This document shows, piece after piece, positions 27,832-36,820 of a stretch of 64,000 bases of DNA. Numbering within the stretch: position 1 is the first letter of the stretch; every line of letters starts with the position of its first letter. The stretch comes from Salegentibacter flavus (GTDB taxonomy: Bacteria > Bacteroidota > Bacteroidia > Flavobacteriales > Flavobacteriaceae): assembly GCF_900115145.1 (NCBI RefSeq), contig NZ_FOVL01000009.1, forward strand, positions 44,488-108,487, given 5' to 3'. Both the position numbers and the translations under genes were made by a program. The notes beneath the pieces were generated by a model. The model searched no databases and was not told the origin of the DNA. It worked only from the letters and a program-made list of their open reading frames with translations.

Positions 27832-27839
27832 TATTTTTG
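27832..27839 (+). promoter_or_regulatory. -7 box (TATTTTTG) for serine dehydratase
   Basis: TATTTTTG fits TAnnTTTG and ends 21 nt before the ATG at 27861. No convincing -33 TTG is visible at the usual spacing. Confidence 0.45.
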
Positions 27840-27860
27840 CACTCTAAATATTTGCTCTGA

Positions 27861-29294
27861 ATGCGAAAAATTGAATGTATAAGCGTTTTTGATATGCTGA
27901 AAGTGGGTGTTGGCCCATCCAGCTCTCACACTCTTGGTCCCTGGCGTGCTGCCCAGCGTTTTATTGCTGAATTAAAGAAAAAAGGATGTTTCGACCAGGT
28001 TGAAAAAATACATATAGATCTTTACGGTTCACTTTCTCTAACCGGAAGAGGTCACGCCACAGATGTTGCCACGATATTGGGACTTTTAGGCCACGATCCG
28101 GTAACAATGGATATCAGTATAATTGACAGTGAGACAGAAAAAATCCGACAGGATGCTGAATTGTTGCTTAACGGAGAAAGATCTATCCCTTTTAATATTG
28201 AAACCGATGTAAAATTTAACCGGAAATTCCTGGAATTCCATCCAAACGGAATGACATTTAGAGCGACTCTTTCCGACGGTAAAAAATACTCATCTTCTTT
28301 CTATTCCATCGGAGGCGGATTTGTGGTGAAGAAGGAACGCAAGAACGCAAGCCAAAAAATGCAAAGCTTTTTGGAATTTCCGTTTCCCATAGAAAAAGCT
28401 ACCGAATTACTTCAGTATTGCAGAGAGCAGAACAAGAGCATTTCAGAAGTAGTTCTGGAAAATGAAAAATCGCTCCGCAGTGATGAAGAGATCGATACCG
28501 GTCTGCGCCAGATCTGGAATGTGATGTTGGAATCTATGTATATTGGCTGTCACACCGAAGGCACGCTTCCCGGCGGACTTAACGTGAAACGCCGCGCCTT
28601 CGAAATGCACAAGCGTCTTATAGGAGACCAGCAATATTCAAATCAGGATGAATGGATCAACGCCATAAGAAGAACTGAGGTTAAATTCCGCCAGATCCTT
28701 AAATGGGTTAGTTGCTTCGCCTTTAGTGTAAACGAGGTAAATGCATCCCTGGGCCGGGTAGTCACCGCTCCTACAAACGGCAGTGCCGGAACCGTTCCCG
28801 CTGTGATGATGTACTATATGGTGATCGAAAACCATGATGCCACTTTTGAAGACCTGAAACGCTTTATGCTGGTAGCCGGAGAAGTGGGCAGTTTATTTAA
28901 AAAAGGAGCTACCATTTCCGCAGCGATGGGCGGTTGCCAGGCTGAAATTGGAGTTTCCTCTGCAATGGCCGCAGCCGGATTAACAGATCTACTGGGAGGC
29001 TCTCCCGAACAATCTCTTATGGCCGCTGAGATCGCGATGGAACATCATCTTGGCCTCACCTGCGATCCAATAGCCGGACTGGTTCAGATACCTTGCATTG
29101 AAAGAAACTCTATGGGTGCAATTAAAGCCATAAACGCCGCTGAAATTGCTCTGGAAAGCGATGCCAGTAAAGCTAAAGTACCCCTCGACAAAGTTATTGA
29201 AACGATGTGGGATACCGCAAAGGATATGAATTCTAAATATAAGGAAACTTCAGAAGGCGGTCTTGCCGTGAAGGTAAATTTGAGTGATTGTTAA
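27861..29294 (+). CDS. sdaA: L-serine ammonia-lyase (iron-sulfur, single chain)
   Basis: The protein has 477 residues: beta and alpha domains in one chain. It deaminates L-serine to pyruvate with a [4Fe-4S] cluster held by cysteines. Diagnostic segments are ISVFDMLKVGVGPSSSHTLG at the N-terminus, GSLSLTGRGHATDVATILGL, the catalytic-domain GGCQAEIGVSSAMAAAGL, HHLGLTCDPIAGLVQIPC and ERNSMGAIKAINAAEIAL. Candidate cluster ligands are the Cys in GGCQAE, TCDPIA and QIPCIE. It is cytoplasmic. It is divergent from dnaK; the CPBP gene follows after 108 bp. Confidence 0.95.
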   Translation: MRKIECISVFDMLKVGVGPSSSHTLGPWRAAQRFIAELKKKGCFDQVEKIHIDLYGSLSLTGRGHATDVATILGLLGHDPVTMDISIIDSETEKIRQDAELLLNGERSIPFNIETDVKFNRKFLEFHPNGMTFRATLSDGKKYSSSFYSIGGGFVVKKERKNASQKMQSFLEFPFPIEKATELLQYCREQNKSISEVVLENEKSLRSDEEIDTGLRQIWNVMLESMYIGCHTEGTLPGGLNVKRRAFEMHKRLIGDQQYSNQDEWINAIRRTEVKFRQILKWVSCFAFSVNEVNASLGRVVTAPTNGSAGTVPAVMMYYMVIENHDATFEDLKRFMLVAGEVGSLFKKGATISAAMGGCQAEIGVSSAMAAAGLTDLLGGSPEQSLMAAEIAMEHHLGLTCDPIAGLVQIPCIERNSMGAIKAINAAEIALESDASKAKVPLDKVIETMWDTAKDMNSKYKETSEGGLAVKVNLSDC

Positions 29295-29402
29295 AGGCCT
29301 CCCCCCAAAGGAAAGGAGCAGGTAATTTGGAAATAAATAATTATAAAGTCATAGCTTTAATCACAGACAGTTTAAATTGCAGTAATATTTAAAATTCGAA
29401 TC

Positions 29403-30080
29403 TTGCAGTTACTGAAACTTTCCCCAAAAACCAGAAACCTATTCCGTAATTACTGGTTCATGCTGGGAACTTATTTTTTGTTCTTTTTTCTGTTGGGTTT
29501 CCTCACAACGGTTATTCCTTCGATAGACCTTGAAAAATACCAGCAAACCGAGCTATTTAATTTTATGAATGAAAGTCCGCTGGCTTTTGTGATAATGGCT
29601 GTGGTTATAGCTCCGATCCTGGAGGAAAGTCTTTTTCGAAGTTTGGTAAAACCCAGCCTTACCGAAATTTATATTTTCATTTGTGCGGTTTTAAGTTTTA
29701 TCGCTCTCGCATTTATTCCTGCTGAAGCTAACGCTATTTTGAAATACAGCTTGGTAGTCCTTTCGGCTTTTCTGCTTTTTCTTTTCTTTTTGGCCCTGAA
29801 ACCAGCCCGGTTTTTGAGAAAATTCAGGGTATTTCTTTACCGCAATTATGTTATTTTCTGGATAATCACCGCTATACTTTTCGGGTTGGTGCACGTATGG
29901 AATTATATCGAAGGTTGGCAGTTCGATATAATTCTTTTGATATTAATATTCCCGCGGATAATCGCAGGATATTTCTTCGGAAAGATAAAAATAGAAAACC
30001 AAAGTCTTATCTGGCCCATCTACTTGCACGCCATGAACAATGCCGTGGTGGTTTTCTTTCTCTTGCCCCGCCTTCTTTAA
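29403..30080 (+). CDS. CPBP-family intramembrane glutamic protease
   Basis: The protein has 225 residues with about six membrane segments. Start TTG at 29403 gives the soluble lead MQLLKLSPKTRNLFRNYWFM; an ATG at 29460 is an alternative that would still keep all membrane segments. The catalytic motifs of the Abi/CPBP family are present: EESLFRSLV (EExxxR) near residue 72, FGLVHVWNY (His) near 162, and HAMNNAVV near 212. Family members cleave CAAX-like or other membrane substrates; some act in bacteriocin self-immunity. It is in the inner membrane. No functional partner is nearby. Confidence 0.85.
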   Translation: MQLLKLSPKTRNLFRNYWFMLGTYFLFFFLLGFLTTVIPSIDLEKYQQTELFNFMNESPLAFVIMAVVIAPILEESLFRSLVKPSLTEIYIFICAVLSFIALAFIPAEANAILKYSLVVLSAFLLFLFFLALKPARFLRKFRVFLYRNYVIFWIITAILFGLVHVWNYIEGWQFDIILLILIFPRIIAGYFFGKIKIENQSLIWPIYLHAMNNAVVVFFLLPRLL

Positions 30081-30148
30081 TTTAACAAAGGCTTAAAAGT
30101 TGTTCCCTTTGCCATTTCGTAACTTATCAGCTAAACAAAATAATAATT

Positions 30149-31153
30149 ATGAGAGCTGCACAAGTAAAAGAAAAAGGAGGGGATTTTGTCCTTGTTGATA
30201 TGAATAAGCCCTCCCCAAAAGAAAATGAAGTTTTAATAAAAGTGGAAGCTTGTGGCATTTGCCATAGTGATGCTTTTGTAAAAGACGGGATTTTCCCCGG
30301 AATTGAATATCCACGTGTTCCCGGCCATGAGGTAGTGGGAATTGTAGAGCAAGTAGGAGAAAAGGTGAAAAACTGGAAAAAAGGTCAGCGGGTAGGTGTT
30401 GGCTGGCACGGCGGACATTGTTTCGAATGCGAACCCTGTCGACGCGGTGATTTCATTAGCTGCGAAAATGCCCAGATTAGTGGGATTTCCTATGATGGAG
30501 GCTACGCCGAATATATGTGTGCCCCAAAAGAAGCTATTGCGGCCATTCCCGAAGAACTTTCTTCGGCTGAGGCTGCTCCCCTGCTCTGTGCGGGAATCAC
30601 GGTTTTCAATGCCCTAAGAAATTCGGGAATTAAACCCGGCGATCTGGTAGCGGTACAGGGAATTGGTGGTCTGGGTCATCTGGCCGTGCAATACGCCGCC
30701 AAAATGGGAATGCGTACCGTGGCGATTTCCACAAGTGAAAGCAAAAAGGAGTTGGCAAAAGAACTCGGAGCTCATCACTTCATCAATACCGATGAAAAGG
30801 ATGCCGCAAAGGAATTACAAAACCTGGGAGGTGCAAAACTTATTCTCGCCACTGCACCGTATAGCAAAGCGATAACCTCAGTTATTGGAGGCCTGGGAAC
30901 AGACGGAAAGTTACTTATGGTAGCTGCTACCGGCGATCCGATAGAAGTCTCGCCTATGGAATTGCTGATGGGAAGAAAATCGGTGGCAGGATGGCCCAGC
31001 GGTACAGCGATGGACTCTGAGGATACACTAAACTTCAGCGCACTGACGGGAACCAAAGCTAAAATTGAAGAATTTCCACTGGATAAGGTAAATGAAGCCT
31101 ATGACAGAATGATCAATAACAAAGCCCGTTTCCGGGTGGTGTTGAAACCTTGA
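30149..31153 (+). CDS. Zinc-dependent alcohol dehydrogenase
   Basis: The protein has 334 residues of the medium-chain dehydrogenase family. The catalytic zinc site is CGICHSDAFVK with GHEVVG, and the structural zinc site is CFECEPCRRGDFISC (four cysteines). The coenzyme-binding loop is GIGGLGHLAVQYAAK. The serine after GMRTVAI (STSESKKELA) instead of an Asp leaves NAD versus NADP preference open. It resembles NADPH-type broad-range aldehyde reductases (AdhA/YahK-like). It is cytoplasmic. It is a single gene converging on the NTF2-like gene; the 150-bp gap has only weak repeat-like sequence. Confidence 0.9.
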   Translation: MRAAQVKEKGGDFVLVDMNKPSPKENEVLIKVEACGICHSDAFVKDGIFPGIEYPRVPGHEVVGIVEQVGEKVKNWKKGQRVGVGWHGGHCFECEPCRRGDFISCENAQISGISYDGGYAEYMCAPKEAIAAIPEELSSAEAAPLLCAGITVFNALRNSGIKPGDLVAVQGIGGLGHLAVQYAAKMGMRTVAISTSESKKELAKELGAHHFINTDEKDAAKELQNLGGAKLILATAPYSKAITSVIGGLGTDGKLLMVAATGDPIEVSPMELLMGRKSVAGWPSGTAMDSEDTLNFSALTGTKAKIEEFPLDKVNEAYDRMINNKARFRVVLKP

Positions 31154-31306
31154 TCTTTTGTCACATTGAATGAAAATGTATCACTTCGGGTGGAGTCGGA
31201 ATATTTTGAGCTATATAAACAAATAATTCCCGACTGTGCTCGAACTGATATAATGGGATTCTTTATAGCGAAACTCCCACCTGGGGTTTCGTTGTTTGAA
31301 AGATAC

Positions 31307-31768
31307 CTAATTCTTCTTACAGCCCGTCTTCTGCCGGGTATCTACCAGGTAAATGATCTTCCAATCCTCTTCCACTTGCATCAATTGGAAAGAGTTCACC
31401 CCACAATGACTGAATTCCCCATCCAGATAAAAAGAATAAGGCGTGGAAACATTGGCCATTTTGCCGTGAACGGAAATTTCAAAATCATGCAAAACCTCCT
31501 CGAACCTCGTGGTTTCAGGAATAGAGACAATTCCTTTTAAAAACTTTGAATAAGACTCTGTAGTGAGTTTAGTTTCTCCTTCTTCAGAAACCGAAATGCT
31601 TTGCAAAACCGCATCCTGATGTGCGAAACTTCTGAGTTTTACAGTGTCCTGCTGATGAAAAGCCTCAAAAAAGTTTTCAATTAAACCTTTAAGGTTTTCT
31701 TTCTCTGCATTCTGGCTCCAGCCTATCTGACACATAAGTAAAAAACTAATTAGGAATAACTTCTTCAT
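31307..31768 (-). CDS. Secreted NTF2-like (SnoaL/DUF4440-type) protein
   Basis: The protein has 153 residues. Signal peptide MKKLFLISFLLMCQIGWS, cleavage before QNAEKENL. The mature part has the NTF2-like cone fold signature: an N-terminal helix NLKGLIENFFEAFHQQDTVK followed by strands, with WKIIYLVDTRQ at the end. These proteins are often periplasmic in Bacteroidota and bind small ligands or act as isomerases, but no function can be assigned. The promoter region faces that of the chitinase gene (62 bp between divergent starts), so joint control is possible. Confidence 0.8.
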   Translation of the reverse strand: MKKLFLISFLLMCQIGWSQNAEKENLKGLIENFFEAFHQQDTVKLRSFAHQDAVLQSISVSEEGETKLTTESYSKFLKGIVSIPETTRFEEVLHDFEISVHGKMANVSTPYSFYLDGEFSHCGVNSFQLMQVEEDWKIIYLVDTRQKTGCKKN

Positions 31769-31830
31769 TTCTGTAATTATATTTAAACGCTAATTTAGTA
31801 TTTTAAAGTTTTAATCTAATCCTTCTAATT

Positions 31831-32961
31831 ATGAAAAAAACATCCTTTATTGCCTTTTGTCTATTTGTAGGTTTTCTTTTTAATAATCTGGAAATACAAT
31901 CTCAAGAGAAGAACAATAAAAAGATTATAGGCTATATCGTTGGAGGTAATGTGGATGATAAGTTTGGGGAGATTTCTCCGGAAAGACTTACCCATATTAA
32001 TTACGCGTTCGCGAATATTAAAGACGGAAAAATCATATTTGGAAACTCAAAAGATGAGGAACGCCTGAAAAAGATTAACAGTTTAAAAGAAACAAATCCT
32101 GATCTAAAAATTCTAATTTCTGTGGGAGGCTGGGCGTGGTCTGGTGGTTTTTCTGAAGCAGTTGCAACTAAAACTGCAAGGGAGCGATTTGCCAACAGCG
32201 GAATTTCTTTTCTTCAAAAACACAAAATCGATGGGATAGATTTAGACTGGGAATATCCCGGGCAGCCGGGTGCTGGAAATGCACACGCCCCCGAAGACAA
32301 ACAAAACTTTACTTTCGTTTTAAAGCTTTTCAGGAAAAAATTAGATTCTCTCGGTAAAGTTGACCAGAGAAATTATCTACTCACCATCGCGACTGCCGCT
32401 AACCAGGAATATTTAGATCATGTCGAATTAAGCAAAATTCATCCCTATCTGGATTTTATAAATATTATGAGTTACGATTATCAGGGCGGATGGAACGATT
32501 CTACGTCGCATCATACCAATTTATATATTTCAGAGACAGATCCTGATAATTATAAACAAAGTACCCAAACAGCAGTAAAAGAGCATTTGGAGGCCGGAGC
32601 CCCTTCAGAAAAAATCATTGTTGGAGTGGCTTTTTATGGAAGAGGTTGGCACGAAACCGAAAATAAAAACTTTGGGTTACATCAAAGAGCTTTCGGAAAT
32701 GCATTCAGTATAAATTATCGCGAAATAAAGGATAGTTTGAAAACGGGAAAATATAAACGCTATTGGGATGAAGCAGCCAAAGCACCGTTTCTTTGGAGTG
32801 AAGCTACCGGTACTTTTATCACTTATGATGATCTAGCTTCTATACGTGCAAAAGCTAAATTTATAAAAGATAATGAACTTGGTGGCGCTATGTTTTGGCA
32901 ATATCACGGCGATGATGGCGAATTACTTACCACGCTCTGTTCTGAACTTAAAAAACAATAA
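31831..32961 (+). CDS. Secreted chitinase-like glycoside hydrolase family 18
   Basis: The protein has 376 residues. Signal peptide MKKTSFIAFCLFVGFLFNNL, cleavage near EIQSQ. The GH18 barrel shows SVGGWAWSGGF (the SxGG motif) and the catalytic DGIDLDWEYPG (DxxDxDxE) near residues 133-140. INIMSYDYQGGW and the terminal GGAMFWQYHGDDGELL complete the set. The glutamate is the proton donor, with substrate-assisted catalysis through the N-acetyl group. The enzyme should hydrolyse chitin or chitooligosaccharides outside the inner membrane. No chitin-binding module or Sus-type genes are adjacent, and no sorting domain is visible at the C-terminus. Confidence 0.93.
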   Translation: MKKTSFIAFCLFVGFLFNNLEIQSQEKNNKKIIGYIVGGNVDDKFGEISPERLTHINYAFANIKDGKIIFGNSKDEERLKKINSLKETNPDLKILISVGGWAWSGGFSEAVATKTARERFANSGISFLQKHKIDGIDLDWEYPGQPGAGNAHAPEDKQNFTFVLKLFRKKLDSLGKVDQRNYLLTIATAANQEYLDHVELSKIHPYLDFINIMSYDYQGGWNDSTSHHTNLYISETDPDNYKQSTQTAVKEHLEAGAPSEKIIVGVAFYGRGWHETENKNFGLHQRAFGNAFSINYREIKDSLKTGKYKRYWDEAAKAPFLWSEATGTFITYDDLASIRAKAKFIKDNELGGAMFWQYHGDDGELLTTLCSELKKQ

Positions 32962-32972
32962 AACAAGCTCTA

Positions 32973-33004
32973 TTGCCTGAAGACCGCGTGTTTTTGTATT
33001 TTTA
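32973..33004 (+). promoter_or_regulatory. Probable promoter of panB
   Basis: TTG at 32973-32975 and TATTTTTA at 32997-33004 (one mismatch to TAnnTTTG) are 21 nt apart; panB starts 18 nt downstream. Confidence 0.4.
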
Positions 33005-33022
33005 CCTTCCAAAATTGAAAAT

Positions 33023-33841
33023 ATGTCTGTTGCAAAAAAGGAATATAAAAGGGTAACCACCAAATCCCTGGTAGATATGAAACAAAATGGTGAGAAGATA
33101 GCAATGCTCACCGCCTACGATTATTCTATGGCGAAAATTGTGGATGGTGCCGGGATAGATGTGATTTTGGTGGGCGATTCGGCCAGTAACGTCATGGCTG
33201 GGCACGAAACCACCCTTCCTATAACGCTGGACCAGATGATCTATCATGCTCAGAGTGTTATCAGAGCTATTCATCGCGCCCTTGTGGTTGTTGATCTTCC
33301 CTTCGGAAGTTACCAGAGCGACCCCAAGGAAGCTTTACGTTCTGCCATTAGGATTATGAAGGAAAGCGGCGCTCACGCCGTTAAACTGGAAGGTGGAAAG
33401 GAAATAAAGGAATCGCTGAAGCGAATTCTTCACGCCGGAATTCCAGTGATGGGACATTTAGGTCTTACCCCACAATCTATCTATAAATTCGGGACTTATA
33501 CCGTTCGCGCCAAAGAAGAAGCCGAAGCCGAAAAACTTAAATCTGATGCGAAACTCCTCGAAAAAATTGGGTGTTTTGCGATTGTACTGGAAAAAGTGCC
33601 TGCTAAACTGGCCAAAGAGGTAGCCGAAAGTATTAGCATTCCGGTCATTGGAATTGGCGCCGGAAATGGCGTTGACGGCCAGGTTTTAGTGGTTCACGAT
33701 ATGCTCGGAATGACCCACGAATTCAACCCCAGATTCCTTAGACGTTATGCAGATCTTCACGCTGAAATGACCAAAGCTTTTGAGAATTACCGGGATGATG
33801 TGAAAAACCGGGATTTCCCATCAGACCAGGAACAATACTAG
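33023..33841 (+). CDS. panB: 3-methyl-2-oxobutanoate hydroxymethyltransferase
   Basis: The protein has 272 residues. It transfers a hydroxymethyl group from methylenetetrahydrofolate to 2-oxoisovalerate, the first step to pantothenate and CoA. Recognisable segments are [40 protein letters not shown] with metal-ligand Asp, AVKLEGG, and [12 protein letters not shown] with the catalytic Glu. [20 protein letters not shown] is family-typical. Its substrate is the valine-pathway intermediate made by the ilv operon further along. It is possibly cotranscribed with the pseudouridine synthase 55 bp downstream, but a repeat lies between. Confidence 0.96.
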   Translation: MSVAKKEYKRVTTKSLVDMKQNGEKIAMLTAYDYSMAKIVDGAGIDVILVGDSASNVMAGHETTLPITLDQMIYHAQSVIRAIHRALVVVDLPFGSYQSDPKEALRSAIRIMKESGAHAVKLEGGKEIKESLKRILHAGIPVMGHLGLTPQSIYKFGTYTVRAKEEAEAEKLKSDAKLLEKIGCFAIVLEKVPAKLAKEVAESISIPVIGIGAGNGVDGQVLVVHDMLGMTHEFNPRFLRRYADLHAEMTKAFENYRDDVKNRDFPSDQEQY

Positions 33842-33871
33842 GCCCCTCCCTGACTCCCCGAAGGGAGTTTA
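33842..33871. repeat. CCCC-rich repeat directly after panB
   Basis: The sequence GGCCCCTCCCTGACTCCCCG with AAGGGAGTTT begins at the panB stop codon. It resembles the CCCCnAGCCCCCGAAGGGG repeat at the ends of argE and argF', in a decayed form. Confidence 0.45.
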
Positions 33872-33896
33872 TAAATCTTGTTTAATATTCTTTTGA

Positions 33897-34592
33897 GTGG
33901 ACAAAATTGTTTCAAATAAAATCAACCTTCAGGTACTTTACGAAGACAATCACATTATCGCGGTTAATAAGCGCCCGGGAGATATAGTTCAGGGCGATAA
34001 AACCGGGGATAAACCCCTTAGCGAGGTAGTAAAAACCTATCTCAAGGAAAAATACAACAAACCCGGAAATGTTTATCTGGGAGTGGTGCACAGGCTGGAC
34101 CGACCAACCAGCGGAATTGTCATTTTCGCCAAAACATCAAAAGCCCTTCCCCGCCTCAATAAATTATTCAAGGAAAAGGAAGCAAAAAAGACCTACTGGG
34201 CGATTGTAAAAAATGCTCCGCCAAAAGACACCGATATTCTCACGCATTTTTTAAAACGAAACCCGAAACAAAATAAATCTTACGCCCATATTAAAGAAGT
34301 ACCAGACAGCAAAAGAGCAGTTCTGGAATACCGAATATTGAAAAAACTCGACAATTATTTTTTACTGGAAATAGACCTACATACCGGCAGGCATCACCAA
34401 ATTCGCAGTCAGCTTTCGGCTATTGGTTGTCCCATAAAAGGCGATCTGAAATACGGCTTTGATCGCAGTAATAAGGATGCGAGTATACATTTGCACGCAA
34501 GAAAACTGGTTTTTGAACATCCGGTGAAGAAGGAGAAACTGGAGATTATTGCAGCTCCGCCTCAGGATTCCTTGTGGGATGCCAGCCTCTAA
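33897..34592 (+). CDS. RluA-family RNA pseudouridine synthase
   Basis: The protein has 231 residues with a GTG start at 33897 (DKIVSNKINLQVLYEDNHII follows). The catalytic aspartate lies in VHRLDRPTSGIVIFAKT near residue 70. Other conserved segments are KTYWAIV, LEIDLHTGRHHQIRSQLSAI and GCPIKGDLKYGF. There is no N-terminal S4 domain, as in the short RluA/TruC subset. It isomerises uridine in rRNA or tRNA; the target site cannot be read. It is cytoplasmic. It may be the second gene of a panB transcript. Confidence 0.92.
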   Translation: MDKIVSNKINLQVLYEDNHIIAVNKRPGDIVQGDKTGDKPLSEVVKTYLKEKYNKPGNVYLGVVHRLDRPTSGIVIFAKTSKALPRLNKLFKEKEAKKTYWAIVKNAPPKDTDILTHFLKRNPKQNKSYAHIKEVPDSKRAVLEYRILKKLDNYFLLEIDLHTGRHHQIRSQLSAIGCPIKGDLKYGFDRSNKDASIHLHARKLVFEHPVKKEKLEIIAAPPQDSLWDASL

Positions 34593-34852
34593 ATACGGAA
34601 TATTTTAGCGCAAAACCCTGTATAGTTATTTTCCTTTAAGCTTCCCCGAAAAAGAGATAAAAATCATTATCTTAAAGAATGATGATAGCCTGTATTTTCA
34701 TATCTTTAATAGGGAATAAGCAAGAATTGAGGCTCACTTCAGCTCATCCTCCCAAATCAGATTAAAAACCGAATACTTTTCGTCTTCTGGCAATGGTGTT
34801 TATTTGATTCCCCTACAATTCCCCCCAAGAGTAATAATCTAATACTATTGAT

Positions 34853-36610
34853 ATGAGAACGTGCATTTTTTTCGGTCTTATCCTTGGAACATTCTTCTTC
34901 CAAAATTCTCCTGTAAATGCTCAAACATACGATGGCCCTGAACAACCTGCAGGGATTCCCTCCACGGGCGTTGAATTCATGGAACAGGATTCAACTAATT
35001 ATATAAAAAGTCTGGTAAAAGATGCGGCCAAAATGGTTCGTACTCAGGGAGAAGTTGCTTTTGAGGAATTTCGAAAGCCAGAAAGCCGCTGGGGCAAAGG
35101 AGAGACTTATATTTTTATATTGGACAAAGAAGGAAATATGCTTTTACACGCTGATCCTGAAATGGAAGATAAGAATCAGCTTGATCTTAAGGATGTCAAT
35201 GGCAAACCTATAATACGGGGACTCCTGGCGGCCGCTACGGACCTACCCGAAAAACAGGAAGGCTGGTTCCATTATCAGTGGCCGGTACCGGATGGGCTTC
35301 TCCCGCGCTGGAAAAGTAGTTTTGTACAATTAGTTCGAGCCCCAGACGGAAAAGAATATGTCATTGGCAGTGGCATGTACAATGATCGCATGGAAAAAGA
35401 ATTTGTAATTGATATGGTAGAGGATGCAGCGGGACAAATTAAAAAAGAAGGAAAAGCTGCTTTTAACAAACTCTATGATCCCGCAGGTCCCTTTCTGGTA
35501 AAGGATACTTATATTTTCATTTTGGACACAACCGGGGTGGAACTTGTAAATCCAGGCTTCCGTAATCTGGAAGGGCGCAATCTCATGGATCTCAAAGATT
35601 CTGAAGGCAAATTGCTGGTGCAAGAAATGTTCAAAGCGGTCGAAAAAGATAGCACGGCCTGGATAGAATATATGTGGCCAAAACCGGGAGACAATCGCTC
35701 CACCCAGAAAGCAACTTATGTAAGAAAAGTACCATTAGGTGACAGCTGGGTTTTGGTAGGTGCAGGCGTCTATCTTGCCGATGCACCAAGAACTGCTTTA
35801 AAAAGAGAGATGATCACACCTTCTGACCTGAAGAATTTTGTGAACGATGCTGCGGATAAGCTGGAAGAAGAAGGTGAAAAAGCTTTTCCGGAATTCAGGT
35901 CAAAAGATTCGCGTTGGTATGATGGAGACAAATATCTGTTCGTATGGAATCTTGACGGGAAAAGAATATTCCATGCTGCAGACTCGACTTTAGAAGGAAA
36001 AATAGTTAACGGAACCAAGGATGCCCTGGGAAGGCCTTATGGAAAGATGTTCCTCGAAACAACATCTTCTAAGACAGGCGAAGGTTGGGTTCATTACATG
36101 TTCCCGGAACCTGAAGATATCTTTCCAGCATGGAAATCCAGTTACATTAAGCGGGTGAGCTTTCCCTCCGGAGAAGATCATCTGGTAGGCAGTGGTATAT
36201 ACAACATGAAAATGGATGAATTCTTAATTGAAGAAATGGTGCACCAGGCAGCTGCTTTGATTGAGGACCAGAGACGGGAAGCTTTTGATTTGTTACGGGA
36301 TAAAAAAGGTCCGTTCTATTTTATGGATACTTATATTTTCGTCACCAGTCCCGACGGCACGGAGCTGGTAAACCCTGGCTTACCTTCTCTGGAAGGTAAA
36401 AATCTGATTGATATGAAAGATCTTAAAGGGAATCCTGTCGTAAAGGACGAGATAGCTCTTGCAATGGAGGAAGGCAGCGGATGGCTGGAAATGTCCTGGT
36501 TTAAACCAGGCACCAATACTCCCGCTACTAAAATGACCTTCGTGAAAAAGGTACAATCTAATGGGGATACCTTTATAGTAGGATCTGGTTATTATCCGGA
36601 AAAAGATTAG
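34853..36610 (+). CDS. Secreted protein made of four Cache sensor domains
   Basis: The protein has 585 residues. Signal peptide MRTCIFFGLILGTFFFQNSP, cleavage near VNAQTY. The mature protein is four Cache-like units of about 130 residues each, in an A-B-A-B order. Units 1 and 3 share EEFR/PEFR, SRW and TYIFILDKEG-type strands; units 2 and 4 share GPF, DTYIFI, ELVNPG and EGRNLMDLKD/EGKNLIDMKD. Units 1-3 end YVIGSGMYND-, WVLVGAGVYL- and HLVGSGIYNM-type strands. Cache domains normally sense small ligands such as carboxylates in membrane receptors, but there is no transmembrane anchor, kinase, cyclase or methyl-accepting domain. A soluble periplasmic ligand-binding role is a reasonable inference. 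It is monocistronic. Confidence 0.85.
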   Translation: MRTCIFFGLILGTFFFQNSPVNAQTYDGPEQPAGIPSTGVEFMEQDSTNYIKSLVKDAAKMVRTQGEVAFEEFRKPESRWGKGETYIFILDKEGNMLLHADPEMEDKNQLDLKDVNGKPIIRGLLAAATDLPEKQEGWFHYQWPVPDGLLPRWKSSFVQLVRAPDGKEYVIGSGMYNDRMEKEFVIDMVEDAAGQIKKEGKAAFNKLYDPAGPFLVKDTYIFILDTTGVELVNPGFRNLEGRNLMDLKDSEGKLLVQEMFKAVEKDSTAWIEYMWPKPGDNRSTQKATYVRKVPLGDSWVLVGAGVYLADAPRTALKREMITPSDLKNFVNDAADKLEEEGEKAFPEFRSKDSRWYDGDKYLFVWNLDGKRIFHAADSTLEGKIVNGTKDALGRPYGKMFLETTSSKTGEGWVHYMFPEPEDIFPAWKSSYIKRVSFPSGEDHLVGSGIYNMKMDEFLIEEMVHQAAALIEDQRREAFDLLRDKKGPFYFMDTYIFVTSPDGTELVNPGLPSLEGKNLIDMKDLKGNPVVKDEIALAMEEGSGWLEMSWFKPGTNTPATKMTFVKKVQSNGDTFIVGSGYYPEKD

Positions 36611-36820
36611 GTACCCCTTTCCGGATTTATTTATAATAAGGGCATTTTCGAAAGCTTTTGTGTATGGAAGTTTTTTTACTTCTCATAAATGGCCATTGCT
36701 GTAGTTCAGTAATCAAATATAACATTCCCGTGCATGCATGATTGAAAACAGGCTCCCTCAGCCTACCGTTTAATTATCTTATTTTTTTTATACAGGATCT
36801 TCTATATTCCGGGAGATATA

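Noticed and set aside
31154..31306. GTCACATTGA-like dispersed repeat between the alcohol dehydrogenase and NTF2-like genes
   Set aside because: The similarity is patchy and only short AGTCGG/CCCGACT arms can be shown, too little to call.
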